22,325 nt of DNA from the NCBI GenBank assembly GCA_910586735.1, contig CAJUJW010000044.1:1-22325 (forward strand). The letters are read 5' to 3'. Every line of letters starts with the position of its first letter. Position 1 is the first letter of the stretch. A program made the position numbers and the translations under genes. The notes under the pieces were generated by a model, which was given only the letters and a program-made list of their open reading frames with translations, ran no database searches and was not told the DNA's origin. Origin of the DNA: an uncultured Oscillibacter sp. GTDB lineage: Bacteria; Bacillota; Clostridia; Oscillospirales; Oscillospiraceae. Positions 14,883 through 20,618 of this stretch are shown one piece after another.

Positions 14883-15671
14883 GTGAAGGATGAGTGGAAA
14901 GTCTATCTGAACTGCCCCTGCCGGGAATTTCCTCCCATGGCGGACCCCGCCCCCATCATGGCGGCCTATGAGGAGGCCCGGAGGCGGGCGGGCCGGGAAA
15001 CGCCCCCGCGTCAGGGTTTTCTCCGGCGCGTGTTCGCGAAACCCCAGGCGCTGCCCGCCCCGGAGTATTTCGTCCCCGTCCTGATTGCCTCCGGGGAGGA
15101 TTCCTCCCTGGAGGGCCTGGAGTGGATGGAGGACGGACCGCCGGAGGAGCGCCGCCGGAGGCTTTTGTCTCAGCCGGTGGAAGACGGCGGGGCCCTTCTG
15201 GCCCGCATGCTTGACAGGAACAGAGCTTGGGCGGCGGAAAACGGTTTCGACTGGCCCGGCGAGGCCACCATGGGCCCCATGGAGGGCGGCGAGGCCGTCG
15301 GCCGTTTCCTGGGCGTCTCGGATTTCCAGGGGAAGACCATTCCCCTGGCGCTGGCGGAAATTCCGGTGAAGCACCCCTGGGAGGTCTTCGCCTGGGTTCC
15401 CTTCGGCGGCTGGAACGAGTGCCCCCGCAATGAGGAGCAGATGGCGGCGGCAAAATACTGGTTTGAGCGATACGGGGCCGTTCCGGCGGTAATCACCCGG
15501 GACGTGCTGGAATACGACCTGCCCGCCCCCGTGCCCAGGGACAAGGCCCTGGAGCTGGCCATGGAGCAGTACGCCTTCTGCCCGGACATTGTGGACCAGG
15601 GCTATGAGTCCGTAGGCCGCCTGGCGGACACCCTGGCAAAGTCCAGCAAGTGGTATTTCTGGTGGGACTGA
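14883..15671 (+). CDS. DUF4253-domain protein
   Basis: A 262-residue soluble protein whose C-terminal half fits DUF4253 (PF14062): AWVPFGGWNECPRNEEQMAAAKYW, then YGAVPAVITRDVLEYDLP, and a final EQYAFCPDIVDQGYESVGRLADTL...WYFWWD. The function of the family is unknown; members often occur in variable or toxin-immunity-like contexts, but no toxin partner is seen. The N-terminal half (1-110) is charged and Arg-rich. It starts at GTG 14883 with AAGGAGG 8 bases upstream, 17 bp after tatD, so it is in the tatD operon. Its stop codon is followed immediately by copy 1 of the 90-bp repeat with its long hairpin. Confidence 0.82.
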   Translation: MKDEWKVYLNCPCREFPPMADPAPIMAAYEEARRRAGRETPPRQGFLRRVFAKPQALPAPEYFVPVLIASGEDSSLEGLEWMEDGPPEERRRRLLSQPVEDGGALLARMLDRNRAWAAENGFDWPGEATMGPMEGGEAVGRFLGVSDFQGKTIPLALAEIPVKHPWEVFAWVPFGGWNECPRNEEQMAAAKYWFERYGAVPAVITRDVLEYDLPAPVPRDKALELAMEQYAFCPDIVDQGYESVGRLADTLAKSSKWYFWWD

Positions 15672-15761
15672 CCTACTTTTTCTCGAGAGAAAAAGTAGGC
15701 AAAAAGAGCTTTAGCGCGCTCTGATTGTCTGGAGGGCTACCAGGCTGAAGCGACGGCAACG
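15672..15761 (+). repeat. Dispersed repeat, copy 1 (hairpin plus conserved tail)
   Basis: Begins at the first base after the DUF4253 stop. A perfect 13-bp hairpin, CCTACTTTTTCTC (15672-15684) and GAGAAAAAGTAGG (15687-15699), is followed by CAAAAAGAGCTTTAG, CGCTCTG, TTGTCTGG, ACCAGGCTG and AGCGACGGCAACG. The same order of blocks, about 80% identical by eye, occurs on the minus strand at 17776-17863, also starting at a stop codon. The tail can form a second stem (CGCT/AGCG with inner CTGG/CCAG). Confidence 0.85.
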
Positions 15762-15817
15762 ATAGGTCTGCTGGGATGGGAACTTATCGGATTACGAAAT
15801 AGAGGAGGTGCGGGCCT

Positions 15818-16723
15818 ATGAAAAAACTGCGGATTTTCTCCGTAGCTCTAGCACTGACACTTCTGTCCGGCTGTGCCGCCCCTACCCCGGCGGAACCGGA
15901 CCCCTTGCCGGAGGAACTCCCGGCGGAAGAGGCGGTATTCTCCCTGCCGGAACCCCGGCGGCTGGAGCCCATTTCCGCCCCCGCCGTGGTGACGGAGGGA
16001 CGGACCCCGGCGGAGGGCTACGACCTGCCGCCCCTTCCCCAGGATACGGACTGGAGGACGTACCGGAACAACGCGCAGCGCTGGGTCACCGACAGCCCTC
16101 ATATCGCCGTCCTGGCGGAGGACCGGGAGGCGGACGCGGTTCTATACGGCCTGCCCCTGTACGCCGACGCCTCCCAGGAAACCGCCCTCATCCGCTGGGG
16201 GGACAGCCTGGCGGAGTTCGACTGGGACTTCCTCACGCCCCGATCGATCCTGCCCAGAATGGAATGCTTTGATGTGGACGGCGATTGGGAGGACGAGCTG
16301 GTGGTCATCTGCTACGTCGGCAGTGGGACCGGCGTCTCTGTGGAGGAGCTGCACATCTTAGAGAAGGGCCCCGACGGGGCCTTGACCGCCTACACCTTTC
16401 CCGAAAGCCTCTGGCTGGAGGAGTTCCCCAAGCTGTTTGACACCTCCGAGCTTGGCGGCAGGACCTTCGCTATCCTGGGCCATGAGCTGGTGGAGTTCGG
16501 CGATGTGCATGATGGCCCGGAGCTGGACCTGGGGACAGCTTCCTCCGGTTTGATTGCGAAGTTCTCCCAAGAGGACTGGGGCGGCCTCCAATTTTGGGGC
16601 GCGTTCTGCCTGAGTCCGCCGGACAGCGCGGCCCCCTGCTATGTGGCGGAGACCTCCGCTCAAATCCTCTATGGAAACGGCGTGTTTACTCTGCAAGATT
16701 TTCACCTTTACAGCTATTACTAA
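15818..16723 (+). CDS. Lipoprotein of unknown function
   Basis: A 301-residue exported protein with a type II signal peptide: MKKLR, a hydrophobic stretch and lipobox LSGC with the lipidated cysteine at 19. A Pro/Glu-rich linker (20-75) leads to a globular part. The DVDGDWEDELVVICYVGSGTG segment (about 148-168) resembles calcium-binding VCBS/FG-GAP-like repeats seen in extracellular proteins. No enzyme motif is recognised. The ATG has GAGGAGG 9 bases upstream. It lies 146 bp after the DUF4253 gene, across repeat copy 1, and 17 bp before the radical SAM gene, so it is probably co-transcribed with the latter. No clear promoter was found upstream. Confidence 0.82.
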   Translation: MKKLRIFSVALALTLLSGCAAPTPAEPDPLPEELPAEEAVFSLPEPRRLEPISAPAVVTEGRTPAEGYDLPPLPQDTDWRTYRNNAQRWVTDSPHIAVLAEDREADAVLYGLPLYADASQETALIRWGDSLAEFDWDFLTPRSILPRMECFDVDGDWEDELVVICYVGSGTGVSVEELHILEKGPDGALTAYTFPESLWLEEFPKLFDTSELGGRTFAILGHELVEFGDVHDGPELDLGTASSGLIAKFSQEDWGGLQFWGAFCLSPPDSAAPCYVAETSAQILYGNGVFTLQDFHLYSYY

Positions 16724-16740
16724 TAAAAGGAGTATCGACT

Positions 16741-17361
16741 ATGGAAAAAGGCTTTACCATCACCTACGAGTACAGGGAAAACCTGTATGTCAATGTCACC
16801 AACCGCTGCAATTTCAACTGCGAATTCTGCCTCCGGCACAACGGACACGGGGGCAGCATCTACACCCACAACCTCTGGCTGGAGCGGGAGCCCACCCGGG
16901 AGGAAATCCTGGCGGACATCGAGAAATGGGACCTCTCCAAGTACAAGCAGCTGGTCTTCTGCGGCTTCGGCGAACCCGTCTACCGCCTGGAGGACATCTG
17001 CTGGGTCATCGACCAGCTGAAAGCCAAGGACAAAAAGCCCTTCGTCCGCATGGACACCAACGGCACCGGAAACCTGATTCACGGGCGGAATGTTTGCCCG
17101 GACTTCGGCGGGCGCTTCGACATGGTGTCCATCTCCCTGAACACCGACACGGCGGAAAAGTACAACGCCCTGTGCCACCCGGTCCAGGAGGGGGCCTACG
17201 AGGCCATGAAGTCCTTCGCCAAGGAGCTGCGGCAGTACGTGCCCACGGTGATGATGACGGTGGTGGACACCATTCCCAAGGAAGAGATTGAGAACTGCCG
17301 GAAAATCTGCGAGGAGGAGATCGGCGCGGTTTACCGGGTTCGGGAATATATTGAAGACTAG
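16741..17361 (+). CDS. TatD-associated radical SAM protein
   Basis: Short radical SAM enzyme of 206 residues with the cluster motif CNFNCEFC (C23, C27, C30; CX3CX2C) right after YVNVTNRC, then FCGFGEPVYR (the GGE-like SAM-binding loop, about 78-87) and VRMDTNGTGN (about 99-108). It matches the TIGR04038 type, named for its genomic link to tatD, and tatD is in fact three genes upstream here. The reaction and substrate are unknown. It lacks a SPASM or other auxiliary cluster domain, and no RiPP-like precursor peptide is seen nearby. The ATG has AAAGGAG 8 bases upstream. Confidence 0.88.
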   Translation: MEKGFTITYEYRENLYVNVTNRCNFNCEFCLRHNGHGGSIYTHNLWLEREPTREEILADIEKWDLSKYKQLVFCGFGEPVYRLEDICWVIDQLKAKDKKPFVRMDTNGTGNLIHGRNVCPDFGGRFDMVSISLNTDTAEKYNALCHPVQEGAYEAMKSFAKELRQYVPTVMMTVVDTIPKEEIENCRKICEEEIGAVYRVREYIED

Positions 17362-17379
17362 TAAAGGAGCGTGTGACTT

Positions 17380-17625
17380 ATGCATTTATTCGGACTGCTT
17401 GGCTCCCTGATTATGGGGGCTCTGGTCGGCACCATCGCCGGGAAACTCATGGACGCCGACGGCGGCTTGGTCCGCAATATCCTGATCGGCATTGTGGGCT
17501 CTATGGTGGGCAGCGCGGTCTTCGGGCTGATCGGCTTCCACGCCTACGGCTGGATCGCGAACCTCATCGTGGACGTGGCGGGGGCGTGCCTGTTCATCTG
17601 GCTGGGACGGAAGCTGTTCCGCTGA
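17380..17625 (+). CDS. GlsB/YeaQ/YmgE-family stress-associated membrane protein
   Basis: An 81-residue very hydrophobic protein of the PF04226 (transglycosylase-associated) family. Three membrane segments with the Gly-rich pattern are visible: LIMGALVGTIAGKLMDADGG, ILIGIVGSMVGSAVFGLIG, and ANLIVDVAGACLFIWLGRKLFR. Members are linked to general stress response, but the molecular role is unknown. AAAGGAG lies 10 bases before the ATG. It is 18 bp after the radical SAM gene and followed by a strong terminator, so it closes the operon. Confidence 0.92.
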   Translation: MHLFGLLGSLIMGALVGTIAGKLMDADGGLVRNILIGIVGSMVGSAVFGLIGFHAYGWIANLIVDVAGACLFIWLGRKLFR

Positions 17626-17645
17626 ACCGGCGCGCAAACAAAAAA

Positions 17646-17673
17646 GGCTTTCGCCATTGGCGAAAGCCTTTTT
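17646..17673 (+). terminator. Terminator closing the tatD-glsB run
   Basis: A 10-bp perfect stem, GGCTTTCGCC (17646-17655) with GGCGAAAGCC (17659-17668), loop ATT, with A run before and T run after; it would also work on the minus strand. Confidence 0.92.
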
Positions 17674-17730
17674 CCTTTACAGCAATTGCGGCAGCTCAAT
17701 CTGTTTGTTTGTCTTATCTCTCTTTACAGC

Positions 17731-17760
17731 CAAAGAGGGACCCGAAGGTCCCCCTTTGTA
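17731..17760 (-). terminator. UUCG-capped hairpin downstream of the thiolase repeat
   Basis: On the minus strand CAAAGGGGGACC, loop TTCG, GGTCCCTCTTTG: a 12-bp stem with one mismatch and a stable C(UUCG)G loop. It lies about 100 nt past the thiolase stop, after repeat copy 2, with T-containing sequence beyond. It is a likely second transcription stop or RNA-stability element. Confidence 0.6.
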
Positions 17761-17775
17761 ATAATAGCTGTTCTA

Positions 17776-17863
17776 CGTTGCCGTCGCTCCAGCCTGGTCA
17801 CCCACCAGACAACCAGAGCGGACCTAAAGTTCTTTTGAATACTTTTCTTTCAAGAAAAGTATT
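17776..17863 (-). repeat. Dispersed repeat, copy 2 (hairpin plus conserved tail)
   Basis: Minus strand, beginning inside the thiolase TAA stop codon. A perfect 12-bp hairpin, AATACTTTTCTT and AAGAAAAGTATT around a GA loop (17838-17863), is followed by CAAAAGAACTTTAG, CGCTCTGG, TTGTCTGG, ACCAGGCTGG and AGCGACGGCAACG. These blocks match copy 1 at 15672-15761. The hairpin differs at several positions but each change is matched on the other arm. The copies are inverted relative to each other on the chromosome but have the same orientation relative to the gene they follow. Confidence 0.85.
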
Positions 17864-19118
17864 AGCACTTCTCAAAGACGGTGGCGACGCCCATGCCGCC
17901 GCCGATGCAGAGGGTGGCCAGGCCCTTCTTGGCCTCGGGGCGCTTCTGCATCTCGTGAAGCAGGGTGACGATGATCCGCGCGCCGGAAGCGCCCACGGGG
18001 TGGCCCAGAGCGATGGCGCCGCCGTTGACATTCAGCTTGGCGGGGTCGAAGCCCAGTTCCCGGCCCACGGCGATGGACTGGGCCGCAAAAGCCTCGTTGG
18101 CTTCAATCAGGTCAATGTCGTCGATGGTCACGCCGGCTTTCGCCATGGCCTGACGGGAAGCGGGCACGGGGCCCACGCCCATGATCTTCGGGTCCACGCC
18201 GCCCTGGCCCCAGCCGATGAGCTTGGCCATGGGCTTCAGACCGTACTTCTCCACGGCTTCACCGGAGGCCAGGATGATGGCCGCCGCGCCGTCGTTGATA
18301 CCGGAGGCATTGGCCGCGGTAACCCGCTGCTGGCCCTTGTCCTCGGTTTCCTTCTTGCCGGTGACCTCAAAGGTGTGTACAACCTCGGGATTGGGGGACT
18401 CGGGGCCCACGGGGAAGGCGCCGCGCAGCTTCGCGATGCCCTCGGCGGTGACGCCGGCCTTGGGGAACTCGTCGACCTTGAAGTCCACGACCTGCTTCTT
18501 GACCTTCACGGGGACGGGGACGATCTCAGCCTCGAACTTGCCGGCCTTCTGGGCGGCCTCGGTCTTCTGCTGGGAGGCGGCGGCAAACTCGTCCTGCTCC
18601 TGCCGGGTGATGCCCCAGATGTCGTTGATGTTTTCTGCGGTGGTTCCCATGTGGTAGTTGTTGTAGGCGTCCCAGAGGCCGTCCTTGATCATGGTGTCCA
18701 CCAGCTTTTTGTCGCCCATGCGGGCGCCCCAGCGGGCGTCCATGGAGGCGAAGGGAGCGGCGCTCATGTTCTCGGTGCCGCCGCAGACCACGATGTCGGA
18801 ATCCCCGGCCAGGATGGAGCGGGCGCCCTCAATGAGAGACTTCATGCCGGAACCGCAGACCATGCCCACGGTGTAAGCAGGGACAGAATAAGGAATGCCG
18901 GCCTTGATGGAGACCTGGCGGGCCACGTTCTGGCCCTGGGCGGCGGTGAGGATGCAGCCGAACATGACCTCATCCACGTTCTCCGGCTTCACACCGGCGC
19001 GGTTCAGGGCCTCCTTGACCACGATCGCGCCCAGCTCCGCAGCGGGAGTGTTTTTCAGACTGCCGCCAAAGGAGCCGATGGCGGTACGGCAGCAGTTCAC
19101 GACATAAAGATCTTTCAT
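17862..19118 (-). CDS. thlA: Acetyl-CoA C-acetyltransferase (thiolase)
   Basis: Cytoplasmic biosynthetic-type thiolase: condenses two acetyl-CoA to acetoacetyl-CoA, the entry step of butyrate formation in clostridia (and the reverse in degradation). Catalytic residues are present: C88 (GMVCGSGMKS), NEAFA at 341-345, H373 (ALGHPVGASGA) and C404 (CIGGGMG). At 418 residues it is about 25 longer than common thiolases (about 392), because of an extra segment at about 234-266 (PVGPESPNPEVVHTF and a charged stretch) before NASGINDGAAA. The ATG has GGAGG upstream. It has a near-perfect promoter at 19240-19268, with palindromes upstream, one Rex-like. No crt, hbd or bcd gene is adjacent, so it is a single-gene unit here. 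Confidence 0.93.
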   Translation of the reverse strand: MKDLYVVNCCRTAIGSFGGSLKNTPAAELGAIVVKEALNRAGVKPENVDEVMFGCILTAAQGQNVARQVSIKAGIPYSVPAYTVGMVCGSGMKSLIEGARSILAGDSDIVVCGGTENMSAAPFASMDARWGARMGDKKLVDTMIKDGLWDAYNNYHMGTTAENINDIWGITRQEQDEFAAASQQKTEAAQKAGKFEAEIVPVPVKVKKQVVDFKVDEFPKAGVTAEGIAKLRGAFPVGPESPNPEVVHTFEVTGKKETEDKGQQRVTAANASGINDGAAAIILASGEAVEKYGLKPMAKLIGWGQGGVDPKIMGVGPVPASRQAMAKAGVTIDDIDLIEANEAFAAQSIAVGRELGFDPAKLNVNGGAIALGHPVGASGARIIVTLLHEMQKRPEAKKGLATLCIGGGMGVATVFEKC

Positions 19119-19239
19119 GATGTTCCTCCGTTTTGTAATATTTTGGCGGCTCGGCGGGCCGCCGGAGTCTCAACGGGTAAGTCAGCGCACCAGATTGCCA
19201 ATTTTTTGACAAACCGGTATCCGCCTTTCTCTGTGTATC

Positions 19240-19268
19240 ATTATAGAGAGTTTTCCCCTCCCCGTCAA
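19240..19268 (-). promoter_or_regulatory. Sigma-A promoter of the thiolase gene
   Basis: Minus strand: TTGACG (19263-19268), 17-base spacer, TATAAT (19240-19245). The start is near 19233, giving a leader of about 115 nt with a GC-rich stem (about 19154-19170). Confidence 0.88.
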
Positions 19269-19293
19269 TGGTCTTTCGTCAGGTTTTACAATT

Positions 19294-19311
19294 TCGTTAA
19301 ATCTTTGACAA
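19294..19311. promoter_or_regulatory. Rex-like operator upstream of the thiolase promoter
   Basis: TCGTTAA-ATCT-TTGACAA (19294-19311) fits the known Rex site TTGTTAA-N4-TTAACAA at 12 of 14 positions. Rex is the NADH/NAD-sensing repressor of fermentation genes in clostridia, often including thl. The centre lies about 70 bp before the predicted start, further upstream than a typical repressor site. Confidence 0.5.
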
Positions 19312-19322
19312 AATCAGGGCCG

Positions 19323-19343
19323 TTTTCGTCAAGGTGACGAAAA
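19323..19343. promoter_or_regulatory. Perfect palindrome TTTTCGTCA-N3-TGACGAAAA
   Basis: Nine-base arms (19323-19331 and 19335-19343) around AGG. It is AT-rich with no T run, so it is more like an operator than a terminator. TCGTCA half-sites recur nearby at 19277-19282 and, as CCGTCAA, over the -35 box. The binding protein is unknown. Confidence 0.55.
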
Positions 19344-19440
19344 TCCAGCGTTTTCCAATCTTCCAGAAACAGGGCTTTCCGGTTTTTGAATACGCCCCCT
19401 TCCGGCCTCCACCGGGGCGAACCGCGAACGGAGGGGCGGT

Positions 19441-20445
19441 CTATTCCCCCGCCCCCCGCAGCTCCTCCAGGGCCCTGTCAAACTCCGCGGCGTCCAGGCC
19501 GTCATAGGCCGGGGTGGTTTTCACCAGGGCCCCCTCGGCGGCCTCCTGAAGGAGCCGGTCAAAAGCCTCCCCCATCTGGGCCCCGCCCTCCGTGACCAGG
19601 CGGCGGAGGATGGAAAAGCCCTCCTCCGATTCCAGGATGCCGGAATACTGCCCCTCCTCCAGGGCCTTCGCCGCGTCCTCCAGCGCCTGGGACAGCGTTC
19701 CGTCCCCCGGCAGGAGGGTCCGGGGCCCCGCCTTGTCGTCTCCCTCCGCCGCCAGGGCCGAGAAGGCCGTGTCGGGGTCCTCTGCCCCGTTGAGCCGGGA
19801 GAAAACCTCCGCCGCCCGCTCCCGGGCCGCCTCCCGGTCCTCCCCGGCACTGATCAGGATGCGATCCACCGTCAACCCCTCCGGCGTCCCCAGCAGTTCC
19901 GCCAGCTCGCTTCCCTCCGTGAGGCAGAGGTCGTACAGCTTGGCGTAGAGCATGCCCACCTCCGCCAGCTCCTCCGCCCGGGGGCGGTCCAAGCCCAGGT
20001 CCGCCAGCTCCCGTAAGTACGCCTCCTCGCCGCCGTGGGCCTCCAACTGCCCCGCCCAGAGTTCCGCCAGGGCGGCCCGTTCCGAGTCGCTGAGGGCACA
20101 GCCGTACCGTTCCGCGAAGGTCTCTACCGTGGCGTAAAGGGCCGTGTTGGCCAGGGCCTGGTCCTTGGCGTAGTCCGCCAGGGTGCCCCCGGTAACCGGG
20201 GCCTCCCAGTCCAGGGTCAGGCCGGAGTCCTTGTACTTCTCCCGGACCTGGTCGCAGGTGAAGGCCAGCCAGTAGAGGTAGCGCCAGGCCGGGACCTCCC
20301 GGCCGTCCACCGTCAGCAATACCAGCTCCTCCCCCAGTTCCGCCGCCCGGCCCAGCAGAGAGACGTGTTCCTCCTCCTTTTTCAGGGCACAGCCGCTGAG
20401 CCCCAGACACAGGACCAGCGCCAGCGCCGCCATTCGCTTCCCCAT
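19441..20445 (-). CDS. Parvulin-like (PrsA/SurA-type) peptidyl-prolyl isomerase lipoprotein
   Basis: A 334-residue predicted lipoprotein: basic MGKR, hydrophobic stretch, lipobox LSGC with C19. A SurA-N-like helical region (about 40-185) is followed by a parvulin-type domain (about 192-284) with TVDRILISA, LEDAAKALEEGQYSGIL and EEGFSILRRLV, matching the HILV...A..L..GQ.S.IV.S..GYHII pattern. Some catalytic positions of parvulins look altered (HILV is RILI), so it may be a chaperone with weak or no isomerase activity. Start choice: ATG 20443-20445 with GGGAGGAG about 10 bases upstream. It follows mfd, as foldase genes do in several clostridia. A possible promoter with a perfect TATAAT lies at 20479-20507. 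Confidence 0.78.
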   Translation of the reverse strand: MGKRMAALALVLCLGLSGCALKKEEEHVSLLGRAAELGEELVLLTVDGREVPAWRYLYWLAFTCDQVREKYKDSGLTLDWEAPVTGGTLADYAKDQALANTALYATVETFAERYGCALSDSERAALAELWAGQLEAHGGEEAYLRELADLGLDRPRAEELAEVGMLYAKLYDLCLTEGSELAELLGTPEGLTVDRILISAGEDREAARERAAEVFSRLNGAEDPDTAFSALAAEGDDKAGPRTLLPGDGTLSQALEDAAKALEEGQYSGILESEEGFSILRRLVTEGGAQMGEAFDRLLQEAAEGALVKTTPAYDGLDAAEFDRALEELRGAGE

Positions 20446-20478
20446 CGCTTCCGCTCCTCCCATAAGGTTGTCCGAACC

Positions 20479-20507
20479 ATTATATTAGGAGAGGGCGGGA
20501 GATATGA
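20479..20507 (-). promoter_or_regulatory. Promoter of the parvulin-like gene (sigma-A -10 or sigma-E-like)
   Basis: Minus strand TATAAT (20479-20484) has no proper sigma-A -35 at 17 bases (TTGTCA is 21 bases away). Read as a sigma-E site it is TCATATC (20501-20507), 14 bases, AATATAAT (20479-20486), which fits kmATATT-N14-CATACAAT at 6 of 7 and 6 of 8 positions. Confidence 0.45.
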
Positions 20508-20618
20508 CAAAGCGGGAAGCCTGCCGCCGGGAGAGTCCTATTCGGAGATTTCATGTAGGGGGCGGGCTCTTTATAAAATGCGCGGCTGGACGCTTCTTCA
20601 CCGCCTCCCGCTTTCTTT

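Noticed and set aside
19323..19343. Palindrome as terminator of the parvulin-like gene
   Set aside because: AT-rich, nearly 100 bp after that gene's stop and without a T run; an operator role near the thiolase promoter fits better.
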